From Acidobacteriota bacterium (GTDB lineage: Bacteria; Acidobacteriota; Thermoanaerobaculia; Multivoradales; JAHEKO01), in NCBI GenBank assembly GCA_029263375.1, contig JAJCXP010000228.1:1-50507 (forward strand): DNA of 50,507 nt. The letters are read 5' to 3'. Under the pieces are notes generated by a model that had not been told where the DNA came from, searched no databases, and saw nothing but the letters and a program-made list of their open reading frames with translations. The position numbers were made by a program, and so were the translations under genes. Numbering within the stretch: position 1 is the stretch's first letter; every line of letters starts with the position of its first letter. Shown here one piece after another: positions 33,487 through 43,650 of the stretch.

Positions 33487-36400
33487 CTACGGCAGGAAGA
33501 AGGTGAACAGCGGCGCGACGCCCGCGCCATCGAACACCTGCACCTGCGCCGGCTCGTCGAAGTACTCGAACAGGATCGCAAGCTCGGGGGCCGGCCCCGC
33601 CTGGGTGTCGGGCACCGATGTCAGATCGAGCGGCACCGGCACCAGCGGCGGCGAGGAGATACTGATCGAGTTGACGACCGCGCCGGTCGCCGCGTCCTTG
33701 ACGCTGGCGGTCAGGTCGTTGGGATCCTCACGGCCGGTGACCACCAGCTCCGGCGCGGTGCTGCCGCCGAAGCTCGGGACGCTGTCGAAGGGACCCGGCA
33801 GCAGCGTGTCGTCGAAGTCGACCGGCCCGAAGGTCGCGCCGCTCGAAGTATCGATCACCAACGCGAACAGATCGTCGTCACTGGCGCGCCGCATGAGCGC
33901 CGCCACGTCGGGCGCCGTGGTGCCGCCGCCCAGACCGAGGTCGCCGACCGCGACGATGCCGAGTGGGAAAAGATCGGTGCCCTGCGCGTGGTTTCCGAGT
34001 TGGGCGCCGGTATCGGCATCGACGACCAGGACGTTGACCTCCTCAGTGTCGGGATTCTTCATCAGGATCGCAAGCTCGGCCGTCGGAGAGCCACCAAAAC
34101 TGTCGACCCTAACCATGCCGATCGGGAACGGCGCCGCGATGTCCTCGTTCGGCGGGTCGGGAGTCGAAGTAGCTACCAGATGGTCGCGGACCACATTCCC
34201 GGTCATCGCGTCGAGGACCTGGACGCGGACCTCGCTATTGAGTGGATCGCGTAGCAGGATCGCCAGCTCGGCCGCCGTCGTGTCGTCGAAGCTGTCGACC
34301 GACACGATGTCCATTGCGAACCAGGCGCCGACGACGTCATAGTCGCCCAGCAGCGTCTGATCATCGGCGTCGACCACCACGACCTTGGTCTCGCCGCCGA
34401 ACCCGGCCGCCAGCACCGCGACCTCCGGAGAGGGGGTGGCGTCGAAGTCCGGCACCTCGGTCATCGAGGTCGCTCGGAAGCCGACCGCCTCGACGCTGTA
34501 CTCACGCTCGCCACCACCGAGCCTGGTGATCACCAGGCCGACGGTGCTGTCGCCCTCCTTGACGCCGATCGCCAGTGCGTTGTTCGAGCCACGCTTGGTG
34601 GTCAGCATCTCGCGCGCCGGCGCGACATTCGTGTCGACATCCGCCTGGTCGTTCGAGCTGTCGGGATCGGGCTCGTTGGCCGCGACCACGGCCTCCGAGC
34701 TCACCGGACCGTCGATCCGATGGTCGATCAGGACGCCGATGGTCAGGCTGACGGTATCCGAAACCGCGAGATTTCCAAGATCGCAGTTCACGAGCACGCC
34801 CGAAAGCACTGCACACGAAAAGGCGCTCGGCTCGGCGCCGAGGAAGACGCCGCCCTTGGGCAGCTCCTGTTGGAGCGTGACGTCGGTGGCGCCCGACGGG
34901 CCGAAATTGGTCACGGACAGGTCGTATATCTGGATGTCGCCGGCGACTATCGGATCGGCCTGTTGGTCAAGGGTGACGACCAGGTCGGCGTCGGTGGCGA
35001 TCGTGACGAAATGGTCCTCGACCTCACCACCCACCGCGAAGCCGGTCGGCGCCAGGCCGCCGCCGGTCGAGAACCGGAAGCGTACGAAGGTGCCGCCCAG
35101 GAGGTCGGCGAGGTCGCTGTCGAACGCCGTCACCGGTGACGTGAAGCTCAGCGTGTTGACTCCGGCGAGCAACGGCTCATCGGTGAAGACCTCCTCGCCA
35201 GTACCGGTCCAGTCGCCATCGACCTCGAAATCGACCCAGACGCTGAGCAGACCCGCCGCCGAGGCAACGACATCGAAGTCGGTGGTTCCGCCCGCAGTAA
35301 CGGAGCCGGCGAAGGTCACCCCGTCCTCGTCGTCGATACCGGCGAGGTCGTCGCCGTCGGCCGCAAGGGTCGGCTGACCGTCGGCCTCGAAGTCGACCGC
35401 CGCTCCGAGAAACACGTCGCCCGGCACCAGCAGATGGCGCGGGCCGTCATTGGCCAACAGAGTCGGGTACTGTCCGGCGGTCGCCTCGACCGGATCCGGA
35501 GCGTCGCCGTAGTCCTTGTCGGACAGGATCGAGGTCGACTCGGTCACCGAGCTGTCACCGCCGAGCGTCTCGCCGCCGGCCGAGCCGGCGACCGTCGCCG
35601 TGTCACTGATCACGTCGGTACCGCTGGCTGCCGTCTCCGCGACCGTCAGCGTCGCGGTGAGCGCCGCATTGGCGCCCGAGACCAGATCCAGCGACCAGAC
35701 GCCGTTCGCGTCATTGGGTGGCGCGTAGACACCGGCGCTGACGACGATCGAATCGATCGTCACTCCCGCCGGGATGATCACGTCTTCGTTGATGTTCAGG
35801 CCCGTGATGTCCGACGGGCCGTCGTTCATGACGGTGACCACGTAGACCAGGTTCCCCGCACCGGTGCCGGCGAGCGCCGGGTCGGCGGACTCGGTCTTGG
35901 TCAACGTCAGGTTCACGACCCGCGCGATCGAGGTCGCCTCGGTCACCTGGTCGTTGCCGCCGTCGGAGTCGGCCTCGTTCAGGGCAGAGACGCTGGCGGT
36001 GTCGCTGACGACGTCGACTCCGGTCAGGGCGGACGCGTCGACGGTATAGACGACGGTCAGCGTGGCCGAGCTCGAAGCGGTCAGATCGCCGATGGTCCAG
36101 GTCGTTCCCGCAAAGGAACCCACGCTCGGCGTGACCGAGTCGACGCTGACCCCCACCGGGACGGTGATGATCTCGGTGATGTCGAGTCCGGAGGCGTCCG
36201 ACGGGCCGGCGTTGAGCGCCGTCACGACATGCGTCAGGTTGCCGACGCCCGAGCCCGCGACTACCGGGTCGATCGACTCGGTCTTGGAGATCTGGATGTC
36301 CACCTGGCGCAGGACCGACGTCGCCTCGGCACCCGAATCGTTGGCGCCGTTGGTCTCGGTCTCGTTCACCGCGGTGAGGGTCGCGACGTCCGAGATCGTG

Positions 36401-38022
36401 TTCGTGCCGGTGGCCGCGGACGAGGCCGCGGTCAGGACGACGGTCAGAGTTTCGCTGGCGCCCGAGGCCAGATCACCCGGCGTCCAGACGCCGTTGGCGC
36501 CGTTGGGCGGCGCGTACGACCCGGCGCTCGCCGTGATCGAGTCGACCGTCACCCCCGCCGGCAGCGTCACGACTTCGCTGATCGTGATGCCGGACGCGTC
36601 GGACGGACCGTTGTTGGTCGCGGTCACGACGTAGGTCAGATTGCCGGCGGCCGAGCCGGCGATCACCGGGTCGATCGACTCGGACTTGGTGACCGCGATG
36701 TCGACCTCGCGGACGACGGTCGTGTTGACGGTCTGGGAGTCGTTTCCGGCGGCGGTGTCGGGCTCGTCGACCGAGGTCAGCGAGCCGGTGTTCATGATGA
36801 TGTCGCCATCCGCCGCCGACGACTCGGCCTTGAGCTGGATGATCAGCTGCTCGAAGGCCCCGGACGGAATATCTCCGACCGTCCAGACGCCGGTGCCGGA
36901 GTCGAACGTGCCGGCGGTGGTGCTCGAGCCGACGAAGGTCACGTTCGCGGGCAGTGTCAGATCGTCCTGCACGACGACGTTCGACGCGTCCGAGGGCCCA
37001 TCGTTGAAGGCCCGGACGAAGTAGGTCAGGTTCAGCGTCGTCCCGGAGCCGGCGACGACGTTGGGATCCGGGTCGCCGTTCTTCTCGACCCGGATGTCGA
37101 CCTCACGCGCAACCGAGGTCGCCTCGCTGATCGAATCGTTGCCCGAGTCGGTGTCGATCTGATCGACCGCTGCGACCATCGCGGTGTCCGAGATCGTGTC
37201 GGTACCGACCGCCGCGGCCGAGCCGGCGGTCATCGTCACCGTCAAGGTCGCGGTCGCGCCGTTCACCAGATCGAGCGACCAGGTGCCGTTCGGGTCGTTG
37301 GCGGGCAGGTAGGTGCCGGCGCTCGGCACGATCGAATCGATCGTCACCCCGGCCGGCAGCGTCAGCGCCTCCGAGATCTGGACGCCGGTGGCGTCGTCCG
37401 GACCGTTGTTGCCGGCGGTGATCACGTACACCAGATTGCCGGCTCCCGAACCGGCGATCACCGGGTCGATCGATTCGGTCTTCGACACCATCTCGATATC
37501 GACCTCCTCCGTGGGGCCAAAGTTGAGCGTCAACTCGCCTTCGGGACCGTCGCCGTCGGCGGGGGTCTCGGACTCAGTGTCGGTCTCGGTGGCCAGCGTG
37601 ATCGCCGCACTCCAAAAGCCGCCGCTCAAGTTGAACGCGTCGATGCCATCGTCGTCGTCGGGAGCCGCCGCGCCGGCGATCGAGAAGGAGCTCTCGAGCT
37701 TCCAGATCACGTTGCCGAGCACCAGAAGGTCGAGGGGCGGCTCGGTGGGATTCATGGCGCTGGTGCCGTCGTCCGGATCGCCGTCGGTTAGCAGCGGCAG
37801 GGAACTGGTGCCGTACACGGGCTTTCGATTCACCGCGAAGGTGGTCCTGAACGGGATCGGCGGACCGTCGTTGTGCACCGTGGCGTCGAGGGTGATCTGG
37901 GCCGACTCGTCCGGCGGCAGATCGCCGATCGGGACCGCGCCCTGCCCCGGTGCCACGCCAACGGCGAAGAAACCGGCCAGGAGCCCGGCGGATAGCAATC
38001 GGGTTTGCGAGGAGTCTCTCAT
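33487..38022 (-). CDS. giant surface protein: DUF11 repeats, GEVED domain, FG-GAP-like propeller
   Basis: The 1511-residue precursor has a signal peptide (about 1-29, ending GQGA) and a unique N-terminal domain to about 170. Five DUF11 repeats of about 130 residues follow (175-834), each with a K-x-E/G-x-x-DP start, NxGPSDA core and a final GND. Next come a GEVED domain (about 835-1004, DYGDAPDP start), a sixth DUF11 unit (1005-1130) and six 40-50-residue repeats of the pattern (P/A)EVA(I/V)L...VLVVDADTG (1135-1511) that look like a beta-propeller. It is probably secreted and adhesive. It ends without a recognisable LPxTG or PEP-CTERM sorting signal. An ATG at 38022 is preferred over the GTG at 38040. 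Confidence 0.85.
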   Translation of the reverse strand: MRDSSQTRLLSAGLLAGFFAVGVAPGQGAVPIGDLPPDESAQITLDATVHNDGPPIPFRTTFAVNRKPVYGTSSLPLLTDGDPDDGTSAMNPTEPPLDLLVLGNVIWKLESSFSIAGAAAPDDDDGIDAFNLSGGFWSAAITLATETDTESETPADGDGPEGELTLNFGPTEEVDIEMVSKTESIDPVIAGSGAGNLVYVITAGNNGPDDATGVQISEALTLPAGVTIDSIVPSAGTYLPANDPNGTWSLDLVNGATATLTVTMTAGSAAAVGTDTISDTAMVAAVDQIDTDSGNDSISEATSVAREVDIRVEKNGDPDPNVVAGSGTTLNLTYFVRAFNDGPSDASNVVVQDDLTLPANVTFVGSSTTAGTFDSGTGVWTVGDIPSGAFEQLIIQLKAESSAADGDIIMNTGSLTSVDEPDTAAGNDSQTVNTTVVREVDIAVTKSESIDPVIAGSAAGNLTYVVTATNNGPSDASGITISEVVTLPAGVTVDSITASAGSYAPPNGANGVWTPGDLASGASETLTVVLTAASSAATGTNTISDVATLTAVNETETNGANDSGAEATSVLRQVDIQISKTESIDPVVAGSGVGNLTHVVTALNAGPSDASGLDITEIITVPVGVSVDSVTPSVGSFAGTTWTIGDLTASSSATLTVVYTVDASALTGVDVVSDTASVSALNEADSDGGNDQVTEATSIARVVNLTLTKTESADPALAGTGAGNLVYVVTVMNDGPSDITGLNINEDVIIPAGVTIDSIVVSAGVYAPPNDANGVWSLDLVSGANAALTATLTVAETAASGTDVISDTATVAGSAGGETLGGDSSVTESTSILSDKDYGDAPDPVEATAGQYPTLLANDGPRHLLVPGDVFLGAAVDFEADGQPTLAADGDDLAGIDDEDGVTFAGSVTAGGTTDFDVVASAAGLLSVWVDFEVDGDWTGTGEEVFTDEPLLAGVNTLSFTSPVTAFDSDLADLLGGTFVRFRFSTGGGLAPTGFAVGGEVEDHFVTIATDADLVVTLDQQADPIVAGDIQIYDLSVTNFGPSGATDVTLQQELPKGGVFLGAEPSAFSCAVLSGVLVNCDLGNLAVSDTVSLTIGVLIDHRIDGPVSSEAVVAANEPDPDSSNDQADVDTNVAPAREMLTTKRGSNNALAIGVKEGDSTVGLVITRLGGGEREYSVEAVGFRATSMTEVPDFDATPSPEVAVLAAGFGGETKVVVVDADDQTLLGDYDVVGAWFAMDIVSVDSFDDTTAAELAILLRDPLNSEVRVQVLDAMTGNVVRDHLVATSTPDPPNEDIAAPFPIGMVRVDSFGGSPTAELAILMKNPDTEEVNVLVVDADTGAQLGNHAQGTDLFPLGIVAVGDLGLGGGTTAPDVAALMRRASDDDLFALVIDTSSGATFGPVDFDDTLLPGPFDSVPSFGGSTAPELVVTGREDPNDLTASVKDAATGAVVNSISISSPPLVPVPLDLTSVPDTQAGPAPELAILFEYFDEPAQVQVFDGAGVAPLFTFFLP
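35540..37505. repeat. tandem DUF11-coding DNA repeats
   Basis: Five successive segments of about 375-417 bp encode the DUF11 units and stay alike at the DNA level. For example, the boundary sequence GGGTCGATCGACTCGG recurs near 36250 and 36667, and with single changes near 35879 and 37459. Such similarity allows unit loss or gain by recombination and may confuse short-read assembly. Confidence 0.7.
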
Positions 38023-38086
38023 GGCCCTTCGTCGCCCCACCTCGAGAAGAAAACAGATCGTCGCGGCGCGGTTCCTGTGGCTGAGA

Positions 38087-38114
38087 ATGGTACCAGCCGG
38101 CGGAATTCGGTCAC
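38087..38114 (-). promoter_or_regulatory. candidate promoter of the giant surface-protein gene
   Basis: On the minus strand GTGACC (38114 to 38109) and TACCAT (38092 to 38087) are 16 bases apart. The -10 is 64 bases before the start codon. Both hexamers match consensus at four of six positions. Confidence 0.35.
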
Positions 38115-38268
38115 GATCAAGGCAGCCGTGGCCTTGGTTTGCTCCCTACCCTTCGCGGCCTTCGGCGGCGTCGCGTTGACGAGTTGACAGCAGCTGTACC
38201 GTCCGGGGCGAGAAGCGCTCATCCCTGGCAAGCGCGATCTGTGCTAAACACGCCGTCCGGGAATCGCC

Positions 38269-40074
<1,806 letters not shown>

Positions 40075-40135
40075 AGCGTCGAGCGCCCGTCAGGCGAACG
40101 TCGGCCCGCGATCCGCTACCCTACGCTCGCCGATC

Positions 40136-41854
40136 GTGAGCCGACCGAAACCACACCCCCCGCTGAGTGCCCTGCTCCTCCTGCTCGGCGCCACCTTCGG
40201 CTGCGCGGGCGGCGAGCCGGCCCAGTACTTCGACCTGGCGGGCGCGTTCGCGCGAGCCGCGATCCACGACACGACAGCCGAACCGCCGCAGGCGGACGGC
40301 GCGACCGACCTGCTGTTCCTGCCGGCCGGATCAGCCGTGAGCTTCAGCTTCGAGGGCCACCCGAGCAGCTCCCTCCGGACCGCTCGGGTCGCTCTCCGGG
40401 GCGCCGCAACCCGTCTCGAGATTCACATCGCCACGGACGAGAGTCCGGAGCTGTTCGAGACCCGAGTCGACCGCACAGAGCGCGAGCTCGTGATCGATCT
40501 GCCCACCGCGTCGGCTGGCGCGATGACTCTCACTCTCAGGGTCGACAGCGAGCGGCGCGAGCCCGGCGACGGCGTCCTCCTGACCGGAGCCACGGTCTGG
40601 GGAGTCGCTCCCGAGCCCTCCTTGGACAGCCCGGTCGCCTTCGATCGGGTCGAGCGCCCGAACGTCGTCATCTACCTGATCGACACCCTGCGCCGAGACC
40701 GTCTGGGCAGCTACGGCTACGACCGTCCGCTCTCGCCACGGATCGACGAGTTCGCGCGCGGCGCAACTCTGTTCGAGAACAGCGTCGGGCAGTCGTCGTG
40801 GACCAAGGCGTCGGTCGCCTCGATGTGGTCCGGGGTCTGGCCACCCTCCCACGGAGCGACCGGCTGGGCTCACAGGCTCCCGGAGCGATACGAGACGGTG
40901 GCAGAACGTCTGCGAGACGCCGGCTACCAGACCGCGGCGTTCGTGACCAACCTCAACGCCAGCCCGGCATTCGGCCTCGACCAGGGCTTCGACCACATGT
41001 GGTTCGAAATGAAGAGGCGCTCCGACCTGGTCAACGAACAGGTCATCGCCTGGCTCGAGGCGGAGCGCGACGCCACGCAGCCGCTCTTCCTCTACGTCCA
41101 CACCATGGATCCGCACGCCGGCTACAACCCGACCGAGCCGTTTCGCACAAACTTCGCTCCGAGTGCCGACGAAATGAAACCGTGGAAGCCGCGGTGGCGC
41201 TGGCCGATCGAGAATCTGCCGTTCTTCAACGACCTCTACGACGGCGAGATCGCGCAGAACGACGACGCCTTCGGGAATCTCATTCGAGCCCTGAAGGAGC
41301 GCGGGTTGTTCGACTCGTCGTTGATCATCGCACTCTCAGACCATGGCGAAGAGTTCAGGGAGCACGGCGGCTGGCGGCACGGCCGGGTGCTCCACTACGG
41401 CTCGCTCGACGTGCCGCTGATCGTCAAGCTCCCCCATCAGGAGCAGGGCTCCCGATCCTCCATCCCGGCGTCGCACGTCGATATTCTGCCGACGGTGCTC
41501 GACGTCGCGGGCCTGCCGCCCTCGGACGGCGAGGGGCAGAGCCTGGTCGCGCCGCGGTCGCGCCCGGTCTTCTCGCATCTCCGACTCGGACGCGCGCCCC
41601 TCCAGTACAGCGTCTTCGACGGTCGCTGGAAACTCATCCAGGTTCATCGGGAACCCCTGCGGACGCTGCTCTACGACCTGCGCGAGGACCCCGGCGAAAC
41701 CAACGATCTTGCAGCGGCGTTGCCGGTACGAACGGCGCTGCTCGAAGGGCTCCTCCGGGAGCGGCTGGCACAGGGCCCCGGCGACGCGGCGGACGAGATC
41801 GAGCTGACCGAGGACCTCCAGCGCTCGCTACGGGCGCTCGGGTATCTGCAGTAG
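40136..41854 (+). CDS. lipoprotein sulfatase-family enzyme with a Thr in the nucleophile position
   Basis: The 572-residue precursor starts at GTG and has a lipoprotein signal peptide with lipobox TFGC at residue 23. A beta-rich domain (about 30-165) precedes the sulfatase domain. The latter shows VVIYLIDTLRRDRLGSYGYDRPLSP (metal Asp), SSWTKASVASMWSGVWP with Thr223 where formylglycine enzymes have Cys or Ser, LFLYVHTMDPHAGY and IIALSDHGEEFREHGGW (metal Asp-His). The metal site is intact. Thr suggests a phosphodiesterase- or phosphotransferase-like reaction rather than sulfate-ester hydrolysis. TACGCT lies 8 bases before the GTG and no Shine-Dalgarno site is seen. Confidence 0.83.
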   Translation: MSRPKPHPPLSALLLLLGATFGCAGGEPAQYFDLAGAFARAAIHDTTAEPPQADGATDLLFLPAGSAVSFSFEGHPSSSLRTARVALRGAATRLEIHIATDESPELFETRVDRTERELVIDLPTASAGAMTLTLRVDSERREPGDGVLLTGATVWGVAPEPSLDSPVAFDRVERPNVVIYLIDTLRRDRLGSYGYDRPLSPRIDEFARGATLFENSVGQSSWTKASVASMWSGVWPPSHGATGWAHRLPERYETVAERLRDAGYQTAAFVTNLNASPAFGLDQGFDHMWFEMKRRSDLVNEQVIAWLEAERDATQPLFLYVHTMDPHAGYNPTEPFRTNFAPSADEMKPWKPRWRWPIENLPFFNDLYDGEIAQNDDAFGNLIRALKERGLFDSSLIIALSDHGEEFREHGGWRHGRVLHYGSLDVPLIVKLPHQEQGSRSSIPASHVDILPTVLDVAGLPPSDGEGQSLVAPRSRPVFSHLRLGRAPLQYSVFDGRWKLIQVHREPLRTLLYDLREDPGETNDLAAALPVRTALLEGLLRERLAQGPGDAADEIELTEDLQRSLRALGYLQ

Positions 41855-41995
41855 TCCGAAGCCGCCAGAGCTGACCCGCCGTAGCGAGGGGCCTACTACA
41901 CGCCCGTCAGGCTCCGCCGACCGCCATGGCGAAGGTCACCAGCACTACCGGCCGAATCAAGAACACCGGCGCTCGCGATGAACTAAGATCGGGAC

Positions 41996-42256
41996 GTGGC
42001 GAGGAAGATGCACTCGAAAGTTGTCTGGCCCGGGTTCTCGAACCGGCCGGCGCCGGCGCACGTGGCCAAGATCGGCCGCAACGACCTCTGTCCGTGCGAC
42101 AGCGGCAAGAAGTACAAGGACTGCCATCTGAGCGAAGGCACCGCCTACCTGAAGAGGCTGGCGCGCGAACACGACCGGGAGCGCCTGAGGGAAGTGCGGG
42201 CGAATCTCAAGGCGCAGGGTGTGCCCTGGTACAAGCGCCTGTTCCACCGACTGTAG
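41996..42256 (+). CDS. SEC-C zinc-motif protein
   Basis: The 86-residue protein has a SEC-C motif in [20 protein letters not shown] (about 30-46): C-x-C...C-H ligands for zinc, as at the C-terminus of SecA. In SecA the motif binds SecB and ribosomes; in isolated small proteins its role is unclear. The GTG start follows TAAGAT by only 6 bases and no Shine-Dalgarno site is present. The C-terminus is basic and helical. It stands alone between two unrelated genes on the same strand. Confidence 0.82.
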   Translation: MARKMHSKVVWPGFSNRPAPAHVAKIGRNDLCPCDSGKKYKDCHLSEGTAYLKRLAREHDRERLREVRANLKAQGVPWYKRLFHRL

Positions 42257-42384
42257 GCGGCAGCCGAGCTAGACGACGACAGAGCGGCGAGCTTTTCATG
42301 CACGCTGTGCTCGGGTCTCATGAGGCGACCCTGGCGCCTTGCTGGCGCATCGCTGACAGAGATTCAACATACAATGCCCAGCCG

Positions 42385-43650
42385 ATGCGCGTCTACTTCA
42401 CGAATCTCGGCTGCAAGCTGAATCAGGCCGAGCTCGAGGGCCTTGCGCGGCGTTTTGTGGCCGCCGGGCATTCGATCTCCGAGGCGCTCGAGACCGCGGA
42501 TCTCCATGTGGTCAACAGCTGCACCGTGACCCATGTCGCGGCTCGCGATTCGCGCAAGATCGCCCGCCGGGGACGGCGGCTGAACCCGACCCTGAAGACG
42601 GTCCTGACCGGCTGTTACGTCGCCGCCGAGCCCGCGGAGGCGGCCCGGCTGGCGGGCGTCGATCTGGTCGTCGCCAACGACGACAAGCACCGCCTGGTCG
42701 AGCGGGTGCACGAAACGTTTCCGGAGGAGCAGCCGCTGGGCGTCGACGCCGGGCCCCTGCCGGTCCCCTACGTGCCGCTCGCGTTCGGCAACTCGCGCGC
42801 GCTGGTGAAGATCGAGGACGGCTGCAACATGCGCTGCTCGTTCTGCATCATCCCGCAGACCCGCGGCAGCCAGCGCAGCCGTCCGGTGGACGACGTCGTG
42901 GCCGAGGTCCACGCCTTGACCACAGGCGGCTTCCAGGAGGTGGTGATCACCGGTGTCCAGATCTCGGCCTACCGGTCGGGCGAGACGCGCCTGGCCGAAC
43001 TGGTCGAGCGGCTCCTGGTCGACACCGACGTGCGACGGCTGAGACTGACCTCGATCGCCCCGTGGCAATTCGATCGCCGGCTTCTCGACCTGTTCGGGTC
43101 GCGCCGGATCTGCCGGCACGTGCATCTGTCGCTGCAGAGCGGCTGTTCCGAGACGCTCCAGCGCATGCGTCGTCCCTACTCGACCGAGGACTTCGCTCGC
43201 CTGGCGACGGAGATCCGGAGCGCGGCGCCCGGAGTGGCGATCACCACCGACGTGATCGTCGGCTTTCCGGGCGAGAGCGAGCACGAGTTCGAAGTCGGGC
43301 TGGAGTTCGTGGACCGCATGCAATTCGCGCGCGTGCACGCCTTCCCCTACTCGGTTCGCAACGGCACCGAGGCCGCGGCCATGACCGACCAGGTGCCGCA
43401 CGCGGTCAAGCGCGCACGGATGAAACGCATGCTCGAGGTCGCCGAGCGCGGTCGCGAGGCGTTCTGGAACAGCCAGCGCGGTCAGACCGTCGAAGTGCTC
43501 TGGGAACAGCCGAAGAACGATCTCTGGCTGGGGACGACCGACAACTACATCCGGGTCGCCCGCAGCGGCCCGGTGGGTAGCGGGCTCGAGCAGGTGCGCC
43601 TCGGCCGCATCGTCGAAGGCGCTGTGGTGGCCGAGGAGATCGCGGCGTGA
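42385..43650 (+). CDS. mtaB: tRNA threonylcarbamoyladenosine methylthiotransferase MtaB
   Basis: The 421-residue enzyme converts t6A37 to ms2t6A37 in tRNAs. The N-terminal methylthiotransferase domain has three cluster cysteines in MRVYFTNLGCKLNQAE, VVNSCTVTH and LTGCYVA. The radical SAM domain has Cys147, Cys151 and Cys154 in CNMRCSFCIIPQTRG. It continues with VVITGVQISAY, HLSLQSGC and TDVIVGFPGESEHEF, and ends in a TRAM-like tail. The N-terminus and length fit MtaB rather than MiaB or RimO. TACAAT lies 9 bases before the ATG and there is no Shine-Dalgarno site. Its stop overlaps the next start (GTGA). Confidence 0.9.
   Translation: MRVYFTNLGCKLNQAELEGLARRFVAAGHSISEALETADLHVVNSCTVTHVAARDSRKIARRGRRLNPTLKTVLTGCYVAAEPAEAARLAGVDLVVANDDKHRLVERVHETFPEEQPLGVDAGPLPVPYVPLAFGNSRALVKIEDGCNMRCSFCIIPQTRGSQRSRPVDDVVAEVHALTTGGFQEVVITGVQISAYRSGETRLAELVERLLVDTDVRRLRLTSIAPWQFDRRLLDLFGSRRICRHVHLSLQSGCSETLQRMRRPYSTEDFARLATEIRSAAPGVAITTDVIVGFPGESEHEFEVGLEFVDRMQFARVHAFPYSVRNGTEAAAMTDQVPHAVKRARMKRMLEVAERGREAFWNSQRGQTVEVLWEQPKNDLWLGTTDNYIRVARSGPVGSGLEQVRLGRIVEGAVVAEEIAA

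Noticed and set aside
35540-37505. CRISPR-like or satellite repeat
   Set aside because: The units are about 390 bp, lie inside one open frame and code for DUF11 domains. There are no short repeats with unique spacers anywhere in the window.
35434-37791. 785-codon open frame on the plus strand
   Set aside because: It lies wholly opposite the DUF11 repeats of the giant surface protein. Its translation is a run of Arg/Gly/Asp/Val without domains, and the minus frame has clear repeats and a signal peptide.
38225-38245. Sigma-54-type promoter before typA (TGGCAAG...TGCT)
   Set aside because: The GG and GC dinucleotides are 16 bases apart, not the required 12.
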